Below are positions 13,931 through 21,984 of a stretch of 40,622 bases of DNA, one piece after another. Position numbers and translations under genes: made by a program. How positions within the stretch are numbered: the stretch's first letter is position 1; each line of letters starts with the position of its first letter. Below the pieces are notes generated by a model. The model made no database searches, was not told the DNA's origin, and saw nothing but the letters and a program-made list of their open reading frames with translations. The DNA comes from Flavobacteriales bacterium (lineage in GTDB: Bacteria; Bacteroidota; Bacteroidia; Flavobacteriales_F; PHOS-HE28): assembly GCA_024103275.1 (NCBI GenBank), contig JAGFIV010000089.1:1-40622 (forward strand), given 5' to 3'.

Positions 13931-15604
13931 ATGCCCACCGCATCCCGCCTGGCCCCGCTGCTGCCCTTCCTGGTCCTAATGGCTTGCGGACCTGCCGATA
14001 AAGGGCCCGGAGCGGACAGCCTGGAAGTGGACCGCGCCACCATGGACGCGCGGGTGCGTCCCTCCATCTACGTGCCGGTGAAGCTCACCACCGACCTCGC
14101 GGTGCTGACGGAAGCGGAACGGGCCATGCTTCCCTTGATGATCCAAGCAGCCCAGGTCATGGATAGCCTCTTTTGGGAAGAGGCGTGGGGGCGTCCGGAC
14201 AGCTTGCCGCTCAGGCATCCCTCGCCGGAGTTGCGCAGTTTCTTCAGCATGAACTACGGCCCCTGGGACCGCCTGGCGGGCGACCGGCCGTTCGTGGACG
14301 GCGTGGGCCCCAAACCCCAGGGGGCGCGATTCTATCCCGCGGACATGACCGCCGGGGAGTTTGAGGCTTGGAACGACAGCACCAAGAAAAGCCACTACAC
14401 CATGGTGCGGCGCGATGCCCGGGGTGGGCTCGTCGCCATCCCTTACCACCGCTACTTCGAAATGCCCGTCCAGCGGACGGCATCATTGCTGGAGCAGGCT
14501 GCCGCACTGGCCGGTGATGAGGGGCTGAAACGGTACTTGAAGCAACGGGCCCAAGCCTTGCGCACCGATGATTACCAGGCCAGTGACCTGGCGTGGATGG
14601 ACATGCGCTCCAACCGCATCGACCTGATCATCGGCCCGATCGAAACATACGAGGACCAGCTTTTCGGGTACAAGGCCTCGCACGAAGCCTATGTGTTGGT
14701 GAAGGATTTGGAGTGGACCCGCCGGCTGGAGCGTTTCGCCAAGCTGCTGCCCGGCCTGCAGCGCGGGCTGCCGGTGCCCGATGCGTACAAGAAGGAGAAG
14801 CCCGGGAGCGACGGGCAGCTCGGTGCCTACGACGTGATCTATTACGCCGGCGCGTGCAATGCGGGGGGCAAGACCATCGCGGTGAACCTGCCCAATGACG
14901 AGGCCATCCAGCTGCGGAAAGGCACCCGCCGCCTGCAGCTGAAGAACGCGATGCGGGCCAAGTTCGACCAGATCCTCTTGCCCATTGCCGGGGTACTGGT
15001 GGCCGAGGAACAGCGGGGCCACGTCACGTTCGATGCCTTCTTCCAGAACACCATGTTCCACGAGGTGGCACACGGGCTGGGCATCAAGAACACCATCAAC
15101 AGCAAGGGCACCGTGCGCGAGGCCCTGCTGGACGAGGCCGCCGCGTTGGAGGAAGGCAAGGCCGACATCCTGGGATTGTACATGGTGGAACAGCTGCGGG
15201 AAAAGGGGGAGATCACCGAAGGGGAGCTCATGGACAACTACGTGACCTTCCTGGCCGGGATCTTTCGCTCGGTGCGTTTCGGAGCCAGTTCGGCCCATGG
15301 CCGCGCCAACATGCTCCGCTTCAATTTCTTCCAGGAGGCCGGTGCCTTCCAGCGCGACGCCGCCACGGGCACCTATCGTGTAGTGGCCGAAAGGATGCGG
15401 CAGGCCATCCGTGACCTTGGCGCGCTCATCCTCACGCTGCAAGGGGATGGCGACCTGCAGGGTGTCCAGGAACTGATGGCCGGGAAGGGCAACATCGGTG
15501 GTGAACTACAGGCCGACCTGGACCGTTTGAAGAAGGCCGACATCCCCGTGGACGTGGTCTTTGGGCAAGGCATGGAGGTTTTGGGCCTAGACGGACAGCA
15601 TTAA
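13931..15604 (+). CDS. M49-like metallopeptidase lipoprotein with HEXXH motif
   Basis: A 557-residue protein with a lipobox signal peptide (LPFLVLMAC). The C-terminal half carries the M49 hallmarks: phrases shared with the DPP III lipoprotein of this window (AVNLPNDEAIQL compared with GVNLPNADWIRK), a zinc motif His377-Glu-Val-Ala-His381-Gly and the downstream LEEGKADILGLY with Glu407 or Glu408. Unlike classical DPP III it has the pentapeptide HEXXH rather than the hexapeptide HEXXGH, and the protein is about 120 residues shorter. It probably is an active zinc peptidase with altered specificity; this is inference. CATCTTTG at 13898-13905 may be its promoter. The next gene begins eight bases after its stop, suggesting an operon. 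Confidence 0.85.
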   Translation: MPTASRLAPLLPFLVLMACGPADKGPGADSLEVDRATMDARVRPSIYVPVKLTTDLAVLTEAERAMLPLMIQAAQVMDSLFWEEAWGRPDSLPLRHPSPELRSFFSMNYGPWDRLAGDRPFVDGVGPKPQGARFYPADMTAGEFEAWNDSTKKSHYTMVRRDARGGLVAIPYHRYFEMPVQRTASLLEQAAALAGDEGLKRYLKQRAQALRTDDYQASDLAWMDMRSNRIDLIIGPIETYEDQLFGYKASHEAYVLVKDLEWTRRLERFAKLLPGLQRGLPVPDAYKKEKPGSDGQLGAYDVIYYAGACNAGGKTIAVNLPNDEAIQLRKGTRRLQLKNAMRAKFDQILLPIAGVLVAEEQRGHVTFDAFFQNTMFHEVAHGLGIKNTINSKGTVREALLDEAAALEEGKADILGLYMVEQLREKGEITEGELMDNYVTFLAGIFRSVRFGASSAHGRANMLRFNFFQEAGAFQRDAATGTYRVVAERMRQAIRDLGALILTLQGDGDLQGVQELMAGKGNIGGELQADLDRLKKADIPVDVVFGQGMEVLGLDGQH

Positions 15605-15611
15605 CGGCAGC

Positions 15612-16544
15612 ATGGGTGATACGCCGGGAATGGAACCAGGAGGCGGGCCTCCGCGACCCAAGGGAGGCTTGGTACAGGTGGCCATGCAGTTCCTGGTGGC
15701 GCTGGTGGTGGCCCTGCCGGTGTGCTTATGGATATGGCCCCTGTTGCCATTGATGCACGTGCCCACCTTGTGGGGCATGGGTCTGGATCGGCTGGGCCTG
15801 TTCGTGGTGGTGCTGGTGGCCATCCTGCTGATGTTGCGCAAGCTGCCTTTGCTGAGCTACGGCACCTTGATCGTGGTGGTGGGCGTCATCACCTGGAGGA
15901 GCTTCCGGGGCGGATACGGGTTCGGCAACCTCTTCGAGGATTATGGTTCGGCCATCGCGGCGCTGCGCCAGAACACCACGGCGCTCCCGGAGGTGCCCGA
16001 ACTGCGCCCCTTCAGCGGGGCCGAGGAGCTGCGGGCGGCGATGGATTACAAGGACCAGGAGGTGCGCTCATTTGCCGTGCGCTCGGCCACGACCTGGTTC
16101 AGGCAAGAGGCCGAGGAGTACGACCACACCCTGGTGCAGTCCTTCTCCATCTTCAAGGTGATCAACTCGGCCTGGGTGTACGTCAGCGACCCGGCGGACG
16201 GGGAATACTTCGCGAAGGCCAGCGAGAGCGTGCCGCTGTTGGCGGGCGATTGCGACGACCACGCGGTGCTGATGGCCTCGTGCATCAAGGCCATCGGGGG
16301 CAAGGTACGCCTGGTGCGCACCACCGGCCACATCTACCCCGAGCTGTGCGTGGGCGATGCCAAGGGCATGCAGCAGGCGGCCTACCTGATCCGCAACGTG
16401 CTTTTCCCCGACGAGGCCCGCTATGCCGACCTGTACTACCACACCGATGCCAACGGGGAACGCTGGATCAACCTGGACTACACGCGCCACTATCCCGGCG
16501 GGCCGGTGATGAACGAAAAGATCATCGGCATCCTGCACGTGTGA
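15612..16544 (+). CDS. Membrane protein with transglutaminase-like domain
   Basis: A 310-residue protein with an N-terminal proline/glycine-rich cytoplasmic start and three membrane helices between residues 24 and 95 (VAMQFLVALVVALPVCLWIW; LGLFVVVLVAILLML; LSYGTLIVVVGVIT). The C-terminal half is a transglutaminase-like fold with a complete catalytic triad: Cys214 in LLAGDCDDHAVL, His240 in TTGHIYPEL and Asp289 in WINLDYT. The domain could be a peptidase, an amidase or a cross-linking enzyme. It begins 8 bases after the M49-like gene and ends 30 bases before the acyltransferase gene, which has its own promoter. A role in envelope modification fits the neighbours but is not shown. Confidence 0.85.
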   Translation: MGDTPGMEPGGGPPRPKGGLVQVAMQFLVALVVALPVCLWIWPLLPLMHVPTLWGMGLDRLGLFVVVLVAILLMLRKLPLLSYGTLIVVVGVITWRSFRGGYGFGNLFEDYGSAIAALRQNTTALPEVPELRPFSGAEELRAAMDYKDQEVRSFAVRSATTWFRQEAEEYDHTLVQSFSIFKVINSAWVYVSDPADGEYFAKASESVPLLAGDCDDHAVLMASCIKAIGGKVRLVRTTGHIYPELCVGDAKGMQQAAYLIRNVLFPDEARYADLYYHTDANGERWINLDYTRHYPGGPVMNEKIIGILHV

Positions 16545-16560
16545 ACAACCGCCCCCGGCA

Positions 16561-16568
16561 TACTTTTG
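16561..16568 (+). promoter_or_regulatory. Promoter -7 element, aminolipid acyltransferase gene
   Basis: TACTTTTG is a perfect TAnnTTTG match, five bases before the ATG at 16574. It is the same octamer as at pyrD with nearly the same spacing, predicting a leaderless transcript. Confidence 0.6.
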
Positions 16569-16573
16569 GTCGC

Positions 16574-18325
16574 ATGGCGGAGGGCAAGAAGCTCGTACAT
16601 CCGGCCGAGTTGGCCAAGGCCAGCCACATGCGGCCGGGCGATCCGCGCATTGCCGTGTTGGCGGAGGTGAGCGGCCTGAACCGCCTGGAGCGCTTCTACA
16701 ACGAGATCAGGATGAAGCCCGGCGAGGACTTCATCGCGGCACTTTTCGCGCACTTGGACCTCAAGCTGGAGGTGGACCCCGGCGACCTGGAACACGTGCC
16801 CGCCTCCGGCGGGGTGGCCATCGTGGCCAACCACCCTTACGGCGCCATCGACGGGCTGGCCATGCTGCACGTGCTGCGCGATCGGCGGCCCGACCTGAAG
16901 GTGATGGCCAACTTCATGCTGCAGCAGCTGGAACCGCTGCGCGACCGGTTCATCGGCGTCAACCCCTTCGAGCAGCTCACCACCCGCAGCAGTTTCCAGG
17001 GCATGCGGCAGGCCCGCCAGCACCTGGCGGAAGGCGGTGCCCTGGGCGTGTTCCCTGCCGGTGAGGTGAGCAGCTACCGCAAGGACCTGGATGCCGTGGC
17101 CGACCCCCGGTGGAAGACGCCGGTGATCAAGCTGATCCGCCATGCCGGCGTGCCCGTGGTGCCGCTATGGTTTGACGGGGCCAACAGCATGGTCTTCCAG
17201 ATCTTGGGCATGGTACACCCGGGCCTGCGCACATTGCAATTGCCGCGCGAAATGCTGCGCATGCACGGCCGCAGCGTACGCATGCGCATCGGCCACCCGC
17301 TCACGGAAAAGGAGCTCGCACGGTTCGGCTCGGTGGACGACCTGGCGCGTTTCCTGCGGGCCAAGACCTACTCCATCGGAAGCGGGGTGGCCGTGAGGCG
17401 TGAGCATTTCAAGCCGCTCTTCTTCCCGCGCAGGCCCAAGCCCATCGTGGAGCCCCTGCCCACGGAAGTGCTTGAACAGGACCTGTCCACGCTGGACGAC
17501 AAGCATCTCAGCACACAGGGTGAATTTGATCTCTACCTGGCGCCCAGCGGGCGCATCCCCAACATCCTGCAGGAGATCGGCCGCCTGCGTGAGGTCACCT
17601 TCCGGGCGGTGGGCGAGGGCAGCAACAAGGCACGCGACCTCGATGAGTTCGACCACTACTACGACCATCTCTTCGTGTGGGACCGCGAGAAGCGCAGGCT
17701 CGCCGGGGCCTATCGCGTGGGCGACGGCACGGTGATCATGGAGCGCTACGGCAAGCGCGGCTTCTACCTCAACACGCTCTTCAAGCTGGGCCGGCCCATG
17801 CGCGAGGTGCTGGCGGCCAGCTACGAGCTCGGCCGGTCCTTCGTGGTGGCCGACTACCAGCGGCACCGCCTGCCGTTGTACATGCTCTGGCGCGGCCTGC
17901 TGCTGCACGTCACCGCCAACCCGGACCATCGCTACCTCATCGGCCCGGTCAGCATCAGCGGGGGCTACAGCAAATTCTCGCGCCGGCTGATCATGGAGTT
18001 CGTGATGAAGCACCACTACGATGAGGCCCTCGCCAAGCACGTGAAGCCCCGCAACCGCTTTTACATCGGCATCGACAAGCTTGACGGCACGGCCCTGCTG
18101 GAAGCTTCCGGCGAGGACATCAAAAAGCTGGACCAGGTGATCTCCGAGGTGGAGAAGGACGGCTCGGCCGTGCCCGTGTTGTTGAAGCGCTACCTGTCGC
18201 TCAACGCCAAGATCATCGGCTTCAACCGCGACCCGCATTTCAACGATTCGCTGGACGGCCTGGTGGTGCTGGACCTGTCGAAGGTGCCCGCTTCGGTGAT
18301 CGGGAATTTGCGCAAGGGCATGTGA
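16574..18325 (+). CDS. olsF: Bifunctional aminolipid acyltransferase, OlsF type
   Basis: A 583-residue fusion of two acyltransferases. Residues 1-285 resemble PlsC/OlsA lysophospholipid acyltransferases: VANHPYGAIDG at 84-94 holds the acyl-transfer His87, and GALGVFPAGEVSSY is the FPEGxR-like motif. Residues 335-570 resemble the OlsB/hemolysin-type N-acyltransferase (FDLYLAPSGRIPNILQEIGRLREVTFR, then EFDHYYDHLFVWDREKRRLAGAYRVG). In known bacteria such fusions (OlsF, described for Flavobacterium johnsoniae and Serratia) make ornithine lipids by N-acylating an amino acid and then O-acylating the product. In Bacteroidota glycine lipids are the alternative product, so the amino acid used is uncertain. 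The start at 16574 follows a perfect promoter element by five bases. Confidence 0.85.
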   Translation: MAEGKKLVHPAELAKASHMRPGDPRIAVLAEVSGLNRLERFYNEIRMKPGEDFIAALFAHLDLKLEVDPGDLEHVPASGGVAIVANHPYGAIDGLAMLHVLRDRRPDLKVMANFMLQQLEPLRDRFIGVNPFEQLTTRSSFQGMRQARQHLAEGGALGVFPAGEVSSYRKDLDAVADPRWKTPVIKLIRHAGVPVVPLWFDGANSMVFQILGMVHPGLRTLQLPREMLRMHGRSVRMRIGHPLTEKELARFGSVDDLARFLRAKTYSIGSGVAVRREHFKPLFFPRRPKPIVEPLPTEVLEQDLSTLDDKHLSTQGEFDLYLAPSGRIPNILQEIGRLREVTFRAVGEGSNKARDLDEFDHYYDHLFVWDREKRRLAGAYRVGDGTVIMERYGKRGFYLNTLFKLGRPMREVLAASYELGRSFVVADYQRHRLPLYMLWRGLLLHVTANPDHRYLIGPVSISGGYSKFSRRLIMEFVMKHHYDEALAKHVKPRNRFYIGIDKLDGTALLEASGEDIKKLDQVISEVEKDGSAVPVLLKRYLSLNAKIIGFNRDPHFNDSLDGLVVLDLSKVPASVIGNLRKGM

Positions 18326-18398
18326 GGGCGTACCATGCCAATTCCTGGTTGAAGGCCCTCCGAAGCGCGATCGGGACGTTGCGCGTAACGGAACGGGT

Positions 18399-19316
18399 TC
18401 ACACGTCCCAGGCCACGATGGTTTTGTCGTCGCTGGCGGTGAGCACCGTGCGGTCATCCGGCCAGGCCACCGCATTCACCGAATAACCGTGACCTCCGTG
18501 GGCGCGGTCCAGGCGGCGCAAGGGAGCGAAGGTGTCGGCATCCCATAGCTTGGCGGACTTGTCACGGCCGGCCGAGGCCAGCTTGGTGCCATCGGGGCTG
18601 AAGGCCAGCCGGTAAATGGCATCCTTGTGGGCCGGGAAGGCATGCAGGGCCTTGAATGCCTCGCCGGTGTGCCACAGGCGGATATGGCCGTCCTTGCCGC
18701 CGCTCACCAGCACCGGTTTAGCCGGATGCCAGGCCAGGCTGTTGGCACCGATCTCATGCCCGGCCAAGGTGAATTGCTCATTGAGATCCGCGGTGTCCAG
18801 GATGTGGATGCGGCCATCGCCGCAGGCCACGGCCAGTAGCTGGCCGTCCAAGCCGGGGGCAAGCCCTCGCACCTTTTCATCCGTCAAGGGGATGGAGCGC
18901 TGGTGTTCCAGCCGCAGGCTGCCTCCGCCCTCAGGGAACCACACGGAGATCTCCCCGTCGCCACCGGCCACCACCAGTCGGCCGTCCGGCAGATGCGTGA
19001 TGTCAAAGATGCCTTTGCCATGGGCTTTCTCCAGTTGCACTTCTTCCCGGTGCTCCAGGTCCACCACGTGCAGGCCGCCATCCTCGTCGCCGAGGTACAC
19101 CACGCCTGCCACCGGGTGATGCATGGCGAAAATGGCCCTGCCCACCTTGGCCACGATCGTGCCGGTGCTTGGCTCACGGATATTCCATCGCACCACCGAC
19201 CCATCGCCGCTGCCGCTCAGGAAACTATCCATGCCAAAGTCGGTGGACAGCACGTAGACGGCCCCCCGGTGACCCATGAAGCGCGTGGTGCCGGGGAAGA
19301 CCTTGGCAGGAAGCAT
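18399..19316 (-). CDS. WD40 repeat protein
   Basis: A 305-residue beta-propeller with no signal peptide, made of about seven WD40 units. Clear blades include FMGHRGAVYVLSTD..GSGDGSVVRWNI, AGHEIGANSLAWHPAKPVLVSGGKDGHIRLWHT, FPAHKDAIYRLAFSPDGTKLASAGRDKSAKLWDA and GYSVNAVAWPDDRTVLTASDDKTIVAWDV. It is a cytoplasmic protein-protein interaction scaffold; the partner is unknown. The start at 19316 is preferred over an in-frame ATG at 19364 because the first blade begins soon after it and a TATTATTG promoter-like element (19328-19321) ends four bases before it. The gene is convergent with the acyltransferase gene, with a 73-base gap that shows no obvious terminator. Confidence 0.9.
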   Translation of the reverse strand: MLPAKVFPGTTRFMGHRGAVYVLSTDFGMDSFLSGSGDGSVVRWNIREPSTGTIVAKVGRAIFAMHHPVAGVVYLGDEDGGLHVVDLEHREEVQLEKAHGKGIFDITHLPDGRLVVAGGDGEISVWFPEGGGSLRLEHQRSIPLTDEKVRGLAPGLDGQLLAVACGDGRIHILDTADLNEQFTLAGHEIGANSLAWHPAKPVLVSGGKDGHIRLWHTGEAFKALHAFPAHKDAIYRLAFSPDGTKLASAGRDKSAKLWDADTFAPLRRLDRAHGGHGYSVNAVAWPDDRTVLTASDDKTIVAWDV

Positions 19317-19320
19317 GGTG

Positions 19321-19328
19321 CAATAATA
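19321..19328 (-). promoter_or_regulatory. Promoter-like element, WD40 gene
   Basis: Minus-strand TATTATTG, four bases before the ATG at 19316, deviates from TAnnTTTG at one defined position. The spacing again implies a leaderless mRNA. Confidence 0.4.
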
Positions 19329-19389
19329 CCGTGGGCGACGCAGGGCAGGGTCATGCACGGGCAACGATCACCATGGCCAAGGGCCCATG

Positions 19390-19425
19390 AAAAAGGCCGC
19401 ACAACAGATGTTGCGCGGCCTTTTT
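19390..19425. terminator. Bidirectional-type terminator
   Basis: AAAAAGGCCGC-A-CAACA (19390-19406) pairs with TGTTG-C-GCGGCCTTTTT (19409-19425), a 17-bp stem with one mismatch, flanked by A5 and T5. Read on the minus strand it ends in T5 just after the T9SS cargo gene (stop at 19440), as expected of an intrinsic terminator; the sequence would also work on the plus strand. Confidence 0.85.
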
Positions 19426-19439
19426 CCCGATCGTCGTAC

Positions 19440-20771
19440 TTAGTCCTTGGTCGCCTTGAACGTGATGACTTGTCCGTTGTCCATCACGACACGGAACACG
19501 TACACGCCACCGATGAGGCCGGACACATTGATCGGCCGACCACCGGGTTGTGCGATGGAAAGCACTTGTTGGCCGGTCATGTTGAACGCCTCCACGAGCA
19601 CGACCTTGCCGTCCGTGGAGATGTTCAGCACGTCATTCACCGGGTTGGGGAAGAAGGAGAATGCGATGGGGGCTTCCGGATGAATGCCCACTGAGCCTAC
19701 GGAGATGGTATAATCCTCGGTTTCGCCAAAACCTTGGGCATCATCGCAGGCCATGTCCCACGTGGCACCGACATTGGTTACTGCGGCCACGCGGACGCGC
19801 ATCAGGTAGTCGCCAGGCACCACATCGGCAGGAATGTTGATGGTGCCGTCCAGGGTTTCGGCGGTACCGGTTGCGATGTACGTGAATTCGCCTTCCTCGA
19901 ACTGGTCGTTCCCGCTCCAGTCCACCCACACGGACACCGACTCAGAACTCCATCCATCACCCACGGTGACCGAGATGGGATAGGACTGCCCGGCGGCCAC
20001 GGTGGCCATCATGGCAGTGAAATCACCGTATCCGTTGGGGCTGCAGTCGGTGGAATTGTCGATCCCGGCGAAGGTCACGTTCAGGATCAGGTCGCCGTCG
20101 GTGCAATCCAGCGCGGGGGTGCAGAGTTCCACGGGTTCCGTACCCTCATCCTCATCATCGGGGTTGCCGATGAACAGGTCGTCGATGCCGATGTAGTTGG
20201 AATCGGTACCATCGGGTCCCCCGTTGAGGACGTTGTAGCGGAGGGCGAAGTTGATGGGGGCGGGAGTGCTTCCCACGCCCGATACCACCACCTCGAAGCG
20301 GGTCCAGGTCTCGGGATAGCTCAGGTCGTAGTCATCGTTCACCACCAGGTGAAGGGTGGTGAAGGAGCCCACGTCGTCGGAATTGGCAGGCAAGGTCATG
20401 GTGCCGGTGCTGGAGCGTACCTCCAAGCGGTCGTTCCACTGGGTACCGGCGGTGGTGCGGGTCCAGAAAGCCAGGATGTCCCCGTCCACCACGTTGACGG
20501 CCGGGGTGATCAGCCAGTTGCTGATGTCACCGGCGCCGCTCGTGCTTTGGAAGTTGGCCGCGATATACGCGGTGCCGGCACCGCCGTGTGCAGCAAACAC
20601 GGAACTGTTTCCCTGGAACCAGCTGGCGTCGCCGGCGGGGTTGCTTTGGTTGGTCAGGGTCCAGCCATTGCCTTCCAGCAGCGTGATGTCCGTGAAACCC
20701 TCATGGAATCCTTGGGCGGCACCCATCAGGGGCAGCAGGGACAAGAAGGGGTAGAGTAGCTGTTTCGTCAT
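19440..20771 (-). CDS. T9SS-secreted protein with choice-of-anchor and GEVED domains
   Basis: A 443-residue secreted protein. The signal peptide is MTKQLLYPFLSLLPLMGAAQ. Residues 21-205 form a jelly-roll resembling the choice-of-anchor J / MAM-like domain (FHEGFTDITLLEGNGWTLTNQSNPAGDASWFQGN; ending YIGIDDLFIG). Residues 215-355 resemble the GEVED domain (VSVWVDWSGNDQFEEGEFTYIATG, then GETEDYTISVG). Residues 365-443 are a T9SS type A sorting domain (FSFFPNPVNDVLNIST, LIGGVYVFRVVMDNGQ). It is probably attached to or released from the cell surface; no catalytic motif is visible. A promoter-like CATCTTTG on the minus strand (20856-20849) would give a ~70-base leader; an intrinsic terminator follows the gene. 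Confidence 0.9.
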   Translation of the reverse strand: MTKQLLYPFLSLLPLMGAAQGFHEGFTDITLLEGNGWTLTNQSNPAGDASWFQGNSSVFAAHGGAGTAYIAANFQSTSGAGDISNWLITPAVNVVDGDILAFWTRTTAGTQWNDRLEVRSSTGTMTLPANSDDVGSFTTLHLVVNDDYDLSYPETWTRFEVVVSGVGSTPAPINFALRYNVLNGGPDGTDSNYIGIDDLFIGNPDDEDEGTEPVELCTPALDCTDGDLILNVTFAGIDNSTDCSPNGYGDFTAMMATVAAGQSYPISVTVGDGWSSESVSVWVDWSGNDQFEEGEFTYIATGTAETLDGTINIPADVVPGDYLMRVRVAAVTNVGATWDMACDDAQGFGETEDYTISVGSVGIHPEAPIAFSFFPNPVNDVLNISTDGKVVLVEAFNMTGQQVLSIAQPGGRPINVSGLIGGVYVFRVVMDNGQVITFKATKD

Positions 20772-21093
20772 CGTTTGATAGTTGGGTTGATGGATTTGGT
20801 TGGGAAGGCGTGAATTCCACGTTTCTTGCCTTGGAAAGCACGCGAGGGCAAAGATGTGGGATTTCCACCTTTGGCCAAGGCCGTGCCGGAATACTTATTA
20901 GGTGCGGTTGGTTGAATAGCCTATGATCGCGCGGTACCGGCGGGAACCGGAAGCAGGCGGGGACCTGGCGAACGGGACTGCCCCGGTTTCACCCCATTGA
21001 TTGATGCCAGGGGCCGTCCATGTGATCACGGTCCGGGGATGTCCATCCGTTCGCATCTTGCGCTTCATTGCGTACCCCATACGGCACCATCCC
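20772..21093. other. Divergent intergenic region
   Basis: This 322-base gap separates the minus-strand T9SS cargo gene from the plus-strand ABC operon. It contains the likely cargo promoter (minus-strand CATCTTTG at 20856-20849). For the ABC operon only a weak CATCTTGC at 21054-21061 is seen. No gene or structured repeat is evident. Confidence 0.5.
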
Positions 21094-21984
21094 ATGGAAC
21101 TGATCATTGAAGGACTGAACAAGACTTATGGCAACGGCGTTAAGGCGCTGGACAACGTCGGCCTGCACATTCCCACCGGCATGTTCGGCCTGCTGGGGCC
21201 CAACGGTGCGGGCAAGAGCACGCTGATGCGCATCCTGGCCACCTTGCAGGAGGCCGATGCCGGTACCGTCCGTTTGGGCGACATCGACGTGCTGAAGGAG
21301 AAGGACGCCGTGCGCCGTGTGCTGGGCTACCTGCCGCAGGAGTTCGGCGTGTACCCCAAGGTGAACGCCTACGGCATGCTGGACCACATCGCCCTGCTGA
21401 AGGGCGTGATCCACAAGGGGGAGCGCAAGGAGCTGGTGGAGGCGCTGTTGCAGCGGGTGAACCTGTGGGAGCACCGCAAGCGCAGGCTCAGCGGCTTCAG
21501 CGGCGGCATGAAGCAGCGCTTCGGCATCGCGCAATGCCTGATCGGCGAGCCGAAGCTGATCATCGTGGACGAGCCCACGGCCGGCCTGGACCCCGGGGAG
21601 CGCAACCGCTTCTACAACCTGCTCACGGAGATCGGGGAGAACGTGGTGGTGATCCTCAGCACGCACATCGTGCAGGATGTGCAGGAGCTGTGCAGCAACA
21701 TGGCGATCATCCACAAGGGCCGTGTGCTCTATGCGGGCCCGCCGCAGGAGAGCCTGCGCGCCATCCAGGGCAAGGTGTGGCGCAAGCGCATCGCCAAGGA
21801 GGAGCTGGAAGGCTTCGTCCGGAGCGGCAAGCTGATCAGCAACCGGCTCTCCGCGGGCCAGCCCGTGATCCACCTGCTGAGCGATGAACGGCCGGGCGAG
21901 GGCTTCGAGGCGGTGCAGCCCAGCCTGGAGGATGTCTTCTTCGGTGCCATCAACCGCGGCAACGCCGAACCCGTGCGCGCATGA
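21094..21984 (+). CDS. ABC transporter ATP-binding protein
   Basis: A 296-residue nucleotide-binding subunit. Walker A is GPNGAGKST at about residues 34-42, the Q-loop is GYLPQEFGVYPKVNAY, the signature is LSGFSGGMKQRFG, Walker B is LIIVDEPTAGLDP and the switch His lies in ILSTHIVQDV. It is a DrrA/CcmA-type ATPase of the ABC-2 exporter class. The start at 21094 begins the fold directly (MELIIEGLNKTYG). Its last codons overlap the permease start by four bases (ATGA at 21981-21984), so the two are translationally coupled and form one exporter. The C-terminal 80 residues are an extra domain common to this class. Confidence 0.95.
   Translation: MELIIEGLNKTYGNGVKALDNVGLHIPTGMFGLLGPNGAGKSTLMRILATLQEADAGTVRLGDIDVLKEKDAVRRVLGYLPQEFGVYPKVNAYGMLDHIALLKGVIHKGERKELVEALLQRVNLWEHRKRRLSGFSGGMKQRFGIAQCLIGEPKLIIVDEPTAGLDPGERNRFYNLLTEIGENVVVILSTHIVQDVQELCSNMAIIHKGRVLYAGPPQESLRAIQGKVWRKRIAKEELEGFVRSGKLISNRLSAGQPVIHLLSDERPGEGFEAVQPSLEDVFFGAINRGNAEPVRA

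Noticed and set aside
15722-16573. Extension of the acyltransferase gene upstream to 15722
   Set aside because: It would overlap the transglutaminase-like gene almost completely and include the perfect promoter element at 16561; the added sequence is Arg/Gly-rich shadow.
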